64,000 nucleotides of DNA, taken from the NCBI GenBank assembly GCA_016744725.1, contig JADGDW010000002.1, positions 9,381 to 73,380 on the forward strand, in the 5' to 3' direction. This document shows, in pieces, positions 11,601-19,537 of this stretch. This DNA comes from Candidatus Albibeggiatoa sp. nov. BB20. Its GTDB lineage: Bacteria; Pseudomonadota; Gammaproteobacteria; Beggiatoales; Beggiatoaceae. Under the pieces are notes generated by a model that was not told the origin of the DNA, made no database searches, and was given only the letters and a program-made list of their open reading frames with translations. The position numbers and the translations under genes are program-made. Within the stretch, counting starts at the first letter, position 1; every line of letters starts with the position of its first letter.

Positions 11601-11747
11601 GTCACGCGTGAAATTACGTTTGGTGCACCGTCAACTCAGTGGTGGGTACAGTTGGCCACTTCGATTGCAGGCGGTTTGGCATTTGCAACATTGTTGACTT
11701 TGGTTTTGACCCCGTGTTTGTTACGTTTGGGTTATCGGCGGGTTTAA
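8652..11747 (+). CDS. RND-family efflux transporter permease subunit
   Basis: This proton-driven inner-membrane pump is about 1031 residues from the ATG at 8652, which follows a GGA site; the TTG at 8640 is a less likely start. Residues 1-40 hold the first transmembrane helix after MINALIDTAIRSSRTV. The N-terminal pore and docking domain includes MPKESDPDVAIPIIYISM. Two sets of transmembrane helices follow, with the proton-relay-type helix LILASGMLIDGAVIVTEF in the first half and a NNNIVLIDTFN segment in the second. The C-terminus is TLVLTPCLLRLGYRRV. No adaptor (membrane fusion) or outer-membrane channel gene is adjacent, which is unusual for RND operons. The substrate cannot be assigned; the sequence looks more like multidrug than heavy-metal types. 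Confidence 0.9.
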   Translation: MINALIDTAIRSSRTVILLLIFILFWGSIAYINMPKESDPDVAIPIIYISMTHEGISPSDAERLLVRPMEKELRVIEGVKEMTSTASEGFASVMLEFDAGFDSEVALRDVIQKMDIAKAELPQQTDEPVVSEVNVALFPILVVTLSGDVPERTLLTLARQLKDSIESIPEVLKVDIGGEREEVLDIIIEPLRLESYQLSYDEVFQFFSRNNILIAAGALDSGQGRFNIKVPGVFENIQDILDLPIKTEGEHVVMLQDIADIRRTFKDVTTFARVNGKPALSLEISKRIGTNIISTIEKVRYVVGENKKHWKNNVTVGLIQDKSNDVRIILKDLQNNVLSAIILVFIVIVAALGLPTAMLVGIAIPGSFLLGILALANIGVTLNIVVLFSLILASGMLIDGAVIVTEFADRKMSEGASCFDAYSLAAKRMAWPIIGSTSTTLAVFLPLLFWPGVIGEFMKYLPMTVLATLVASLFMALIFMPTLGAHFGVSSSQKVSNHDNAPLDTIRGLTGLYVRMMRVLLRFPILVLLLAIAMLVGVNMVYAKYGKGVEFFPAVEPQTAAVNIRTRGDLSVQERDAVVKKVEQEILALQDEKHEFKSIYTLSGMMGGGSRELPSDAIGVIQLEFADWQQRRPASDILTEVRQRVAHVAGVIIEVRKQEGGPTEGKPIQIQVSSIYPEQLFAATEKLSQGLQQIPDLVDIEDNRPLPGIDWTIKVDRKQASRFGVDVSAVGSTVQLVTNGIFVGEYRPNDADEELDIRIRFPAQYRHLETLDQLRINTPQGVVPLSLFVERIAQQQTGTIKRSDEKRVYTVQTDVAEGILVNDKLIEIRAWLEKQDFPATVSLEFKGEDEEQRDAEAFLSKAFGIALFSIMLILVAQFNSFYQTLLILSAVILSTIGVLIGLLVTQQPFGIVMCGIGVIALAGIVVNNNIVLIDTFNLYYRSGMSSDEAILRTCAQRLRPVMLTTTTTILGLLPMVLSMNIDLVTREITFGAPSTQWWVQLATSIAGGLAFATLLTLVLTPCLLRLGYRRV

Positions 11748-11761
11748 GCTGTTCAAGCGAC

Positions 11762-11877
11762 TATAGTTAATTTTGTTTTGAGTGTTAGGACTGGTAGTCC
11801 TATAAAACTTTAAATATCAATTACTTTTAAAACTAAGGACTGCCAGTCCTGTATCACTTTAAAGTAAAATGACTATA
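11762..11877 (+). mobile_element. MITE-like element, copy 2 (116 bp)
   Basis: The ends are TATAGTTAATTTTG and TAAAATGACTATA. The internal palindromes are AGGACTGGTAGTCCT and AGGACTGCCAGTCCT. It lies in the 134-bp gap between the RND permease stop and the TPR gene, and ends 5 bp before the TPR start codon, so it must supply that gene's 5' untranslated region. Confidence 0.85.
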
Positions 11878-11881
11878 TAAA

Positions 11882-13312
11882 ATGGATAGCGTGAATAATA
11901 TGGATGAGAACGATCAGTCTATTTCCGTCAGCGGTGATGTGGCGGGCTCAAATTCGATGGCAGGTGGGTTGAATAATTCGCAGCATATTGAACATCATCA
12001 TGGCGTTTCACCAGAGTTGTTTGCTAAATATGTTGGTGAATTGGGTGTGACAAAAAGCGCATTAACCAGTTTTTTCAAGATTTTACAGCAGCAACAAGTA
12101 TCGCCTGAGGATTTGGACAGTAAGTTACGGGAAATTGCCCAGCATTATAAGCAGTTGTTACAAAACGCGCGTTCGTTTGAGCAGTCTGATGATGAAGTGG
12201 TTCAAGACTATTTACAGCAAGCACAACAGTTTATTACGGGTCAGGATGCACAAGGTAATGCAATAGAGGTTGATTTTGTTCAAGCAGAGGCATTGTTACA
12301 AAAAGCCTATGAGCAGGAAATTAAAAGCATTGAGCAGTTTCAGGATAAAATAAAGCAAAAACAATTATCTGCGGCTGAAATTATAGGCCAACAAGCAGAG
12401 TTAGCACAGACTCAATTGAAATATTATCAAGCAGGGGAATATTATCAACAAGCAGCGGAGATGTTGCCAGAAGCTTATGCAGAGGATAAGGCTCTATATT
12501 TAAATAAGGCAGGAGTTGATTTTTATTATGCAGGTAAGTATGAGCAAGCGTTACCTTTGTTTGAGCGCAGTTTAGCAATTAGGGAAAAAACACTGGGTGA
12601 ACTGCATCCTGATGTCGCAACCAGTCTCAACGATTTGGCAGAACTTTATAGAACACAAGGCAAGTATGAGCAAGCGTTACCTTTGTTTGAGCGCAGTTTG
12701 GCAATAGATGAAAAAGTATATGGAAAAAATCACCCAGAAATAGCTGTAAACCTCAACAATTTGGCTGAACTTTATAGAGAGCTAGGCAAGTATGAGCAAG
12801 CATTACCCTTGTATGAGCGCAGTTTAGCAATTTTTGAAAAAACACTGAGTGAATGGCATCCTTCCGTTGCAACCAGTCTCAATAATTTAGCTGTACTTTA
12901 TCAAGAGCAAGGCAAGTATGAGCAAGCATTACCTTTGTTAGAGCGCAGTTTTGCGATTAGGGAAAAAACACTGGGTGAAAATCATCCTTCCGTTGCAACC
13001 AGTCTCAACAATTTAGCTGGATTCCATTATGAACAAGGCAAATATGAGCAAGCATTACCTTTGTATGAACGCAGTTTAGCAATTAGAGAAAAAACACTGG
13101 GCAAATGGCATCCTGATGCTGCTCAAACTCTTAATAATTTGGCTTTACTTTATCAAGCACAAGGCAAGTATGAGCAAGCATTACCTTTGTTTGAGCGGGC
13201 TTTAAGTATTTTGAAAAATATTTTTGATGAACAATATCCACATGTACAAACTGTAAAACAAAATTATGAAAGTTGTTTGTCTGAATCTAAGTCTTCAAAA
13301 CCAAATCACTAA
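11882..13312 (+). CDS. TPR-repeat protein (kinesin-light-chain type) with N-terminal signalling-associated region
   Basis: The 476-residue protein has a short polar leader (SISVSGDVAGSN, residues 13-24) of a type found in bacterial NLR-like and effector-associated proteins. A helical region follows (VGELGVTKSALTSFFKILQQ, about 51-70), then a coiled-coil-rich middle. At least six 42-residue TPR repeats, each containing GKYEQALPL, run from about residue 205 to the end. Such TPR arrays bind proteins; no catalytic domain is visible, so it is probably a sensor or scaffold. The ATG at 11882 has no clear ribosome site and is 5 bp from a MITE; the ATG at 11900 (MDENDQS) is an alternative start. The downstream gene converges, so no operon partner exists. 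Confidence 0.8.
   Translation: MDSVNNMDENDQSISVSGDVAGSNSMAGGLNNSQHIEHHHGVSPELFAKYVGELGVTKSALTSFFKILQQQQVSPEDLDSKLREIAQHYKQLLQNARSFEQSDDEVVQDYLQQAQQFITGQDAQGNAIEVDFVQAEALLQKAYEQEIKSIEQFQDKIKQKQLSAAEIIGQQAELAQTQLKYYQAGEYYQQAAEMLPEAYAEDKALYLNKAGVDFYYAGKYEQALPLFERSLAIREKTLGELHPDVATSLNDLAELYRTQGKYEQALPLFERSLAIDEKVYGKNHPEIAVNLNNLAELYRELGKYEQALPLYERSLAIFEKTLSEWHPSVATSLNNLAVLYQEQGKYEQALPLLERSFAIREKTLGENHPSVATSLNNLAGFHYEQGKYEQALPLYERSLAIREKTLGKWHPDAAQTLNNLALLYQAQGKYEQALPLFERALSILKNIFDEQYPHVQTVKQNYESCLSESKSSKPNH
12533..13207 (+). repeat. 126-bp tandem coding repeats of the TPR array
   Basis: Six copies of a GKYEQALPL-coding unit recur exactly every 126 bp, beginning at 12533, 12659, 12785, 12911, 13037 and 13163. 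The DNA is highly similar as well as the protein, which implies recent expansion or ongoing homogenisation. They lie inside the TPR gene. Confidence 0.85.
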
Positions 13313-13380
13313 ACAAAAATTGTTGGGTTTGTGATTTATCTCGTTACTGAGCTTAGGATTGCTATCATGTCACACTAATT

Positions 13381-13406
13381 GGTGGATGACGCTGCGCTTA
13401 TCCACC
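13381..13406. terminator. Palindromic intergenic hairpin between convergent TPR and gmhA genes
   Basis: GGTGGAT (13381-13387) pairs with ATCCACC (13400-13406), with additional GCG/CGC pairing near the loop. The sequence, followed by CTACG, matches a palindromic repeat I recall as widespread between genes in many proteobacteria. Its place between convergent genes fits a bidirectional terminator, although no strong T-tract follows. Confidence 0.55.
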
Positions 13407-13487
13407 CTACGTGAGCTTAGGAGCGAGCCAAATAAAAAAACACAACCCAACTCCCGCTAGATTATGCTTTTTCAATTTACCTGTCAC

Positions 13488-14081
13488 TCATACTACTTGT
13501 GGATAAAGAGTATGGTCAACAATATCGCATAAACAATGAATGATTAAGATATGTACTTCCTGAATCCGTGCAGTCACGTTATGAACCACTCTTAATTCCA
13601 TATCATTTTCGCCCAACATTTGGCCAATATCACCACCATCCCCACCAGTTAATGCAATCACAGTCATTTGTTTTTGTTGTGCAATTTTAACGGCTTGTAC
13701 GATATTACTTGAATTGCCACTAGTACTAATCGCCAGCAATATATCGCCTGCTTGACCTAAACCCTGTACCTGTTTGGAAAAAATTTGATTGTACTCATAA
13801 TCATTGGCAATCGAAGTTAAAGTTGAAATATTAGTAGTCAGGGCAATTGCAGCAAGGCTGGGTCGTTCAATTTCAAACCGATTGACTAATTCAGCAGTAA
13901 AATGTTGCGCATCACTTGCAGACCCGCCATTCCCACAACTGAGCACTTTATGTTGCTGGGCTAAACAATCCGCAATCCGTTGCGCTGCCTGTATGATGGG
14001 TTGGGCTAACACTTGCATAGTTTGAGTTTTAGCTTCAATACTATCTGTAAAATGTTGATGAACACGCTGGGAAAAATCCAT
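13488..14081 (-). CDS. gmhA: Phosphoheptose isomerase / DiaA-like SIS-domain protein
   Basis: The start is placed at the ATG at 14081 (MDFSQRVHQHFTDSIEAKTQ), which has an AAAAGGG site; this gives 197 residues, the family length. The SIS sugar-isomerase fold shows LSCGNGGSASDAQHF, NRFEIERPSLAAIALTT, GDILLAISTSGNSSNIVQA and ARIQEVHILIIHCLCD. These match the pseudomonad-type GmhA, which isomerises sedoheptulose-7-phosphate for LPS heptose. The same family includes DiaA, the DnaA-binding replication regulator, and sequence alone does not separate them. Retention of the GNGGSASDA loop and the presence of waaC at 32782 favour the heptose role. It is divergent from the polysaccharide operon that starts at 14250. 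Confidence 0.85.
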   Translation of the reverse strand: MDFSQRVHQHFTDSIEAKTQTMQVLAQPIIQAAQRIADCLAQQHKVLSCGNGGSASDAQHFTAELVNRFEIERPSLAAIALTTNISTLTSIANDYEYNQIFSKQVQGLGQAGDILLAISTSGNSSNIVQAVKIAQQKQMTVIALTGGDGGDIGQMLGENDMELRVVHNVTARIQEVHILIIHCLCDIVDHTLYPQVV

Positions 14082-14249
14082 AAAAACCCTTTTCAATGAA
14101 CAATGAGCAACCAACAATTATCAACGAACCCCAATTAATTATCAATTGATAGCTTAGCAGGCTTCAATAGCTTAAGCTTACAGTGATTTATTGAAAACAC
14201 AATGCCAGTTATAATACTTCTAACTTTAAAGAATTATGTGGAAATATTT

Positions 14250-15695
14250 ATGAAAGCAATCCTATTTGCCAACCGTGATGGGACTGACTTAGCACCACTA
14301 ACAGATAAAACCAGTGTTGCCATGTTACCCATTGCTGCCAAACCCCTCATAGAATACGCACTAGAAAGCCTCATCATGACTGAGGTTAGAGAGGTTATCT
14401 TAGTTGTTTCCTATCATGCAGAACACCTAGAAAAACACGTTAAATGTGGCGAACGCTGGGGACATAGTGTTGAATATGTATTAGCACAGAATAATGAAAG
14501 CCCTGCTCATGTTTTAAAGCGCTTAGGTAATACGTTGCAGGACGATGAGTATTTATTACTGCGGGCTGATATGTTGCAAAGCATTAATTTCAAACATTTT
14601 GTCGAGCAAGCAAAACAGCTTGATGTACCCGAAGTGGTTGCTACTATTGATAATCAGCCAATAGGAATGGCTTTATTGAATAAACATGCGTGCAAACACA
14701 GCCAACTATTAAATTGGGAAAGTATCAAACAAGCACAATTGTATGGTGCTGAGCAGATTGAGCTAGAAGGTCAATATTCACTATTGGATAGCTTACAAAG
14801 TTATTTTGAGACTAATTTTGCTGTGGCTCAGTTAACTTACAGTCACTTAGTGATTAATGGCCGCCAAATCAATGAAAAATTACGCACAGGCCGACGCAGT
14901 AAAGTGGCTGAGACCCAACATGCTTTAGTGGGTGATTATTGCAACATTCATCCACAAACCAAGCTTGAGAATGCAGTGTTAGGCCATGAAGTCATTATTG
15001 ACCGCCATGCAACGATAAAAGACAGCTTGGTTTTAAACAATACTTACATTGGAGAAGGCGTTGAATTAGCCAATGCGATCGTATGGGGTAGTCAAGTAAT
15101 CCGTCTTGATTTAGATGCAAAAGTGATCTTAATGGATACACTACTTGTTGCTGATTTAAATCAAGTCCGTTTTAGTCAATTACTCTCCAATGCGGCCAGC
15201 CGAATACTGGGTTTAATATTATTATTGTTATCACTACCACTGTGGCTTATTGCATTCTCATTTTCACTATTCAATATGCCAAAACCGCTATTTCACAAAG
15301 TGAAACTCCTAGGAAATAAACAACAAATCAATGATGAAGGCCAATCTCAGCTATGTAGTTTCACCAGTTGGGAATGGTCAACTAAAATTCCTATTTTACG
15401 TTATTTACCGCGTTTATTTGCAGTGGCAATGGGACATATTCATATTGTAGGGATTAGGCCTCCTAGCGCATTAAATCAATCTCCAATACACAATCATCAA
15501 ATTACACCGATAGGACTGATAGGCCCTAGTCAAATTGAAGTCCCCCGTTCTGCACCACAAGAAGAACATCATTTAGCTGAAGCCTACTATGTACGCACCC
15601 GTCGTTTCCGTTCTGATGTTGTGTGGTTAATTCGTGGCTGCATTGCTTTATTCACACCTAAAGCATGGACACCGATTAAAGAAGAGACTGTATGA
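14250..15695 (+). CDS. Degenerate nucleotidyltransferase/LbH protein fused to a bacterial sugar transferase domain
   Basis: Taken from the ATG at 14250 (MKAILFANRDG), the protein has 481 residues; an upstream ATG at 14202 adds an unlikely leader. The N-terminal ~230 residues follow the sugar-nucleotidyltransferase fold (PLIEYALESL, VSYHAEHLEKHV), but the expected GGxGTRL loop reads FANRDGTDLAPL and the usual PK motif reads SVAMLPI, so catalysis is doubtful. A short left-handed beta-helix segment (NAVLGHEVIIDRHATIKDS) follows. After one membrane helix (ILGLILLLLSLPLWLIAFSF) comes a divergent initiating-sugar-phosphate-transferase domain (RYLPRLFAVAMGHIHIVGIRPPS). It would load the first sugar on a lipid carrier. 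It overlaps the next gene by 4 bp. Confidence 0.75.
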   Translation: MKAILFANRDGTDLAPLTDKTSVAMLPIAAKPLIEYALESLIMTEVREVILVVSYHAEHLEKHVKCGERWGHSVEYVLAQNNESPAHVLKRLGNTLQDDEYLLLRADMLQSINFKHFVEQAKQLDVPEVVATIDNQPIGMALLNKHACKHSQLLNWESIKQAQLYGAEQIELEGQYSLLDSLQSYFETNFAVAQLTYSHLVINGRQINEKLRTGRRSKVAETQHALVGDYCNIHPQTKLENAVLGHEVIIDRHATIKDSLVLNNTYIGEGVELANAIVWGSQVIRLDLDAKVILMDTLLVADLNQVRFSQLLSNAASRILGLILLLLSLPLWLIAFSFSLFNMPKPLFHKVKLLGNKQQINDEGQSQLCSFTSWEWSTKIPILRYLPRLFAVAMGHIHIVGIRPPSALNQSPIHNHQITPIGLIGPSQIEVPRSAPQEEHHLAEAYYVRTRRFRSDVVWLIRGCIALFTPKAWTPIKEETV

Positions 15696-16273
15696 AGTTA
15701 AGAGTTAAAACCCTTGCCATCATGTTATTAAAACCAATGGCATGGGTTGTAGAAAAATCAGCCAGTTTAAGCCGTTTATGGGCGCATACTCGCTTAGCCG
15801 TAAAACTAAAGCAGCCTATAGACAGCAGTATTGTGGTATTGGCATGTCCAGAAATCAGTGGCACAGCTCAAGTTCAATTAGGTAAAAATCTGTATTTATG
15901 GAGTGGGCTATACTGGGAAACACAAGCCCACGGTTTAATTGAAATTGCCGATGATGTGGTGATGTCGCGTGGCGTTCATATCGTTGCATTTGAGCGGATT
16001 AGTATTGGTAAAAGCACCATGATAGGCGAATATAGCAGTATCCGAGATGCTAATCATCGGATTAATTCACAGCAACCGATTCGCTATTCTGGCCATGATA
16101 GTGCGCCGATTGAAATTGGCGAAAATGTATGGATTGGACGCGGCGTGACAATCTTATCAGGAGTAAAAATTGGTGATAATGCAGTGATTGGGGCTAATGC
16201 AGTAGTGACAAAAGATGTTCCAGCGAATAATATTGCGGTCGGAATTCCAGCTCAAGTGATTAAAACTTTATGA
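15692..16273 (+). CDS. Hexapeptide-repeat acyltransferase (LacA/WcaF/CysE fold)
   Basis: The 193-residue protein has the left-handed parallel beta-helix typical of O-acetyltransferases of exopolysaccharide clusters: GKSTMIGEYSSIRD, IEIGENVWIGRGVTILSG, VKIGDNAVIGANAVVTKDVP and the closing loop VGIPAQVIK. The catalytic His is probably in DANHRINSQQP or YSGHDSAP. The start ATG overlaps the previous stop (ATGA), indicating translational coupling. The next gene overlaps it in the same way. It probably acetylates a sugar or lipid-linked intermediate made by this operon. Confidence 0.85.
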   Translation: MKLRVKTLAIMLLKPMAWVVEKSASLSRLWAHTRLAVKLKQPIDSSIVVLACPEISGTAQVQLGKNLYLWSGLYWETQAHGLIEIADDVVMSRGVHIVAFERISIGKSTMIGEYSSIRDANHRINSQQPIRYSGHDSAPIEIGENVWIGRGVTILSGVKIGDNAVIGANAVVTKDVPANNIAVGIPAQVIKTL

Positions 16274-17706
16274 CGACCTTGAATCAAGATATACCATTGT
16301 GTGTTGATTTAGACGATACCTTAGTTGCAACTGATACCTTATGGGAAAGTATTTTTGCTCTATTACGCACCAATCCCCTGTATTGTTTGTTGCTACCGAT
16401 TTGGATATTAAAGGGAAAAGCCTATTTTAAACATCAAATTGCCCAACGCGTTAGTCTAAATGTTGCTATTTTGCCTTATCGTGCTGAGATTTTAGAATTT
16501 ATCAAACAGCAAAAACAGCAAGGCCGTACATTAATACTTGCCACCGCAGCTCATGAGACGATTGCCAATGCCGTTGCCCAGCATTTAAATATTTTTGATG
16601 ATGTCATTGCAAATAATGAAAAAGTCAATCTTAAAGGGGTAAATAAACGCAATGAATTAGAAAAGCGTTATGGCTACCATGGATTTGATTATATTGGTGA
16701 TTCAAAATCAGATATTCCTATTTTTCAAGCAGCGCGTATGCCTTATATTGTCACGGCATCTCAAACATTACTAAAAAAACTGAATTTTCCCTCACCTGAA
16801 CAAATTTTCCCTGCAAAAGCCGTCAGCACTATGACTTGGCTTAAAGTATTACGGGCACATCAATGGGTTAAGAATTTGTTAATTTTTGTGCCGTTGATTG
16901 TTTCGCATCAATTTCTTGTCGCAGATAAATTATTCGCCAGCGTTTTAGCTTTTATCTCATTCAGCTTGATTGCTTCAGCAGGTTATATTTTCAATGATTT
17001 AATGGATTTAGAAGCTGATCGCCAGCATCCTACAAAATGCAATCGTCCGTTTGCAGCAGGCAAAATTCCGATTCAGCGCAGCCTATTATTTTTCGTTGCC
17101 TTATTAATTTTAAGCAGCTTAATTAGTTTCATCTGGCTGCCATCAGGCTTTTTGGGCATATTGTTGCTGTATTTGTTATTGACGCTAACTTATTCTTTTT
17201 ATTTAAAACGCAAAATGATTTTAGATGTCATTATATTGGCTGGATTATTTACCCACCGAATTTTAGCAGGCGGCATGGCAGCCAGTATTTATATTTCTGA
17301 TTGGTTACTGCTATTCTCGGTATTCTTTTTTACCAGCCTCGCATTCTTAAAGCGTTATATTGAATTATTGCGTTTAAAAGATAAAAATGATAGAACTGGG
17401 GTTAAAAATAGAGATTACTATGTTTTAGATATTGATTTTGTTGCTAATTTTGGAACAACCAGTGCCTATATATCGGTTTTGGTTTTCGCTATGTATATTT
17501 ATAGTGGTGCTTCTGAGAGATATGGGTCTCCATTTATTTTATGGATGATTTGCCCCGCTCTTTTATATTGGACAACACGGGTATGGTTTTTGGCTAATCG
17601 GCGTAGTTTACAAGATGATCCCGTATTATTTGCCTTAAAAGATAGGGTGACTTGGGTGACAATATTCTTTATTTTAGCCATGATGTTTTTAGCAAAATTT
17701 GTTTAA
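16270..17706 (+). CDS. HAD-family phosphatase fused to UbiA-family prenyltransferase
   Basis: The 478-residue protein starts with a HAD domain (residues about 8-190): motif I VDLDDTL (12-18) with both nucleophile and acid Asp, a Ser/Thr-type LATAAHE segment, and motif IV YIGDSKSDIPIF. From about 195 there is a polytopic UbiA domain: RAHQWVKNLLIFVPLI, the prenyl-diphosphate motif NDLMDLEADRQHPTKCNRPF, and about eight membrane helices to the end. Similar HAD-UbiA fusions resemble decaprenyl-phosphate phosphoribose synthase (phosphoribosyl transfer to a polyprenyl phosphate, then dephosphorylation). By that analogy it would build a lipid-linked sugar. The ATGA overlap with the acyltransferase gene shows coupling. 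It is the last gene of the operon. Confidence 0.85.
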   Translation: MTTLNQDIPLCVDLDDTLVATDTLWESIFALLRTNPLYCLLLPIWILKGKAYFKHQIAQRVSLNVAILPYRAEILEFIKQQKQQGRTLILATAAHETIANAVAQHLNIFDDVIANNEKVNLKGVNKRNELEKRYGYHGFDYIGDSKSDIPIFQAARMPYIVTASQTLLKKLNFPSPEQIFPAKAVSTMTWLKVLRAHQWVKNLLIFVPLIVSHQFLVADKLFASVLAFISFSLIASAGYIFNDLMDLEADRQHPTKCNRPFAAGKIPIQRSLLFFVALLILSSLISFIWLPSGFLGILLLYLLLTLTYSFYLKRKMILDVIILAGLFTHRILAGGMAASIYISDWLLLFSVFFFTSLAFLKRYIELLRLKDKNDRTGVKNRDYYVLDIDFVANFGTTSAYISVLVFAMYIYSGASERYGSPFILWMICPALLYWTTRVWFLANRRSLQDDPVLFALKDRVTWVTIFFILAMMFLAKFV

Positions 17707-18042
17707 TGCGGTGCTATTTTGAAAGTGAGCGATTGAACATCATGATAAATCCTGCTCGCTTTTGAATCAGCTCTGACAGAACAGGATTCATGCTTTTGCA
17801 ATCCTGTCTATAATTCAAATAATTATTATAGAACTTTTCTGTATTTCCCCTATTTAAATAAAAATGGCAAACCTTGTTTATTGATATAGCCTTATTCTTT
17901 AGTGGCATCGAATTCAAAAAAAAGATTCATTGAAATCAGAATAAATACAAGACTTGATTTTTATTTGGAATATGTGACCATAACGGCGGAATTTTACAAT
18001 ATATAGGACGCGGATGCGTCTTTAAGAGGTTAAACACTATTT
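17707..18042. other. Spacer upstream of rlmD with a GACGC/GCGTC hairpin
   Basis: This 336-bp AT-rich spacer has no supported gene; a 67-codon minus-strand frame (17714-17917) matches nothing I recognise and has no ribosome site. Near its end, GACGC (18007-18011) and GCGTC (18016-18020) form a tight hairpin with a four-base loop followed by TTT, only 22 bp before the rlmD start. It could be an attenuator-like leader structure or the terminator of an upstream transcript. Confidence 0.45.
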
Positions 18043-19377
18043 ATGGCGCGTTATCATAGAAAAAAATTACCCAAAGACCCTGTCGAAACAGAAGTACAGC
18101 GTTTATCGCATGATGGAAGAGGGATTGCGCAAATTGATGGCAAAACAATTTTTATTTCTGGTGCATTACCTAATGAAACGGTTTTATTTCGCTACACCAA
18201 TAAGCAAAAGAATTTTGATGAAGGTATGACACTTGAGGTGTTAAAACCTGCACCAGAACGGGTTGAGCCACCTTGTGAGCATTTTGGAATTTGTGGCGGC
18301 TGTAGTTTGCAGCATTTATCACCTGCTGACCAAATTCAATTAAAACAAGATATGTTGCTAGAGCAATTTGAGCATTTGGGTAAGGTTACACCTGAAAATA
18401 TCATGTCACCATTACAAGCTGATAGCTTAGGCTATCGGCGTAAAGCACGTTTAGGTGTACGTTATGTGTCTAAAAAACAATCAGTTTTAGTTGGGTTCAG
18501 AGAGCAGCAAAGTGGATTTCTTGCAGAATTAAACCAATGTAAAGTGCTACACCCTTCCGTTGGTGAACGGATTATAGCTTTACGGGAAATGTTAACTCAG
18601 CTTACGGTGAAAGATAAAATTGCTCAAATTGAAGTGGCGGTGGGTGATGATAAAACCGCATTGGTGTTTCGGAATTTAGAGCCTTTGACCGCTGAAGATG
18701 AAAAATTACTATGTGACTTTGGTGAAGTGCATGATTTGCTGATTTATTTGCAACCTAAAGGCCTTAATTCAGTTTATCCACTTTATCCACATAATTTGCC
18801 ATTAGAAAGCTTGTCCTATTCGTTGCCAGATGAAAATGTTTCATTCCAGTTTGCAACTCATGATTTTACCCAAGTAAATATGGCAATTAATCGGATGATG
18901 GTGCAGCAAGCCATGAACTGGTTGCAACCACAAGCTGATGATGAAATATTGGATTTGTTTTGTGGCTTAGGTAATTTTACGTTGCCATTAGCCAAACGGG
19001 CTAAACATGTGATTGGAGTTGAAGGCAGTGATAGTTTAGTCAAGCGTGCCAAAGACAATGCACTCTCTCAAGGTATTTTTAATACGGAATATTACGTGGC
19101 GAATTTAGCAGAACAGCCTCTTGAGCATATTTGGATGCAACGAAGCTACGATAAAATATTGCTTGATCCACCTCGTAGTGGGGCAATGGAAATTATTCAA
19201 GCTTTAGACCTTAAGCAAACTAAAAGCATTGTTTATGTATCTTGCAATCCTGCAACGCTAGCGCGTGATGCGGGTATTTTAGTGAATGAGAAAGGCTTTA
19301 AATTAGTGCAAGCGGGTGTGATGGATATGTTTCCACATACAGCCCATGTGGAGTCCATGGCATTATTTGAGCGTTAG
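18043..19377 (+). CDS. rlmD: 23S rRNA (uracil-1939-C5)-methyltransferase RlmD
   Basis: RlmD (RumA) methylates U1939 of 23S rRNA with S-adenosylmethionine. The 444-residue protein has a TRAM RNA-binding domain (VETEVQRLSHDGRGIAQIDG) and [4Fe-4S] cysteines in CEHFGICGGCSLQHL. The SAM-binding motif is DLFCGLGNFTLPLA, followed by LDPPRSG and the catalytic cysteine motif VYVSCNPATLARD; the protein ends FPHTAHVESMALFER. All landmarks are intact. The ribosome site is AAGAGG, just after a small hairpin. The gene converges on pyrE. Confidence 0.96.
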   Translation: MARYHRKKLPKDPVETEVQRLSHDGRGIAQIDGKTIFISGALPNETVLFRYTNKQKNFDEGMTLEVLKPAPERVEPPCEHFGICGGCSLQHLSPADQIQLKQDMLLEQFEHLGKVTPENIMSPLQADSLGYRRKARLGVRYVSKKQSVLVGFREQQSGFLAELNQCKVLHPSVGERIIALREMLTQLTVKDKIAQIEVAVGDDKTALVFRNLEPLTAEDEKLLCDFGEVHDLLIYLQPKGLNSVYPLYPHNLPLESLSYSLPDENVSFQFATHDFTQVNMAINRMMVQQAMNWLQPQADDEILDLFCGLGNFTLPLAKRAKHVIGVEGSDSLVKRAKDNALSQGIFNTEYYVANLAEQPLEHIWMQRSYDKILLDPPRSGAMEIIQALDLKQTKSIVYVSCNPATLARDAGILVNEKGFKLVQAGVMDMFPHTAHVESMALFER

Positions 19378-19410
19378 TCAAAGTGATATTTTGAGCCGTT
19401 TTTATAGATT

Positions 19411-19443
19411 AGGACTGCCAGCCCTTCAAGAATTGGCAGTTCT
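19411..19443. terminator. Bidirectional terminator-like hairpin between rlmD and pyrE
   Basis: AGGACTGCCA (19411-19420) pairs with TGGCAGTTCT (19434-19443) over ten bases with one wobble and a 13-base loop. The arms are the same palindrome as in the MITE family, but the element ends are missing. The genes on both sides converge. Confidence 0.6.
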
Positions 19444-19537
19444 GAAAATCTGAAAGTGAGATATATTGATAACAAATTAGGATGCAATCTATAACAGTTC
19501 AAATAATTTTTAGAATATGCATACTATTTCAACCATT

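Noticed and set aside
11882..13312. TPR protein as a CHAT- or caspase-type effector
   Set aside because: No catalytic His-Cys domain is present at either end of the TPR array.
14187..14215. Promoter for the 14250 operon (TTGAAA and TATAAT)
   Set aside because: TATAAT at 14210 is perfect, but the TTGAAA box is only 13 bases away, too close for sigma-70, and the properly spaced hexamer TTTATT is weak.
17714..17917. 67-codon minus-strand frame as a gene
   Set aside because: It lacks a ribosome site and a recognisable family and lies in very AT-rich spacer.
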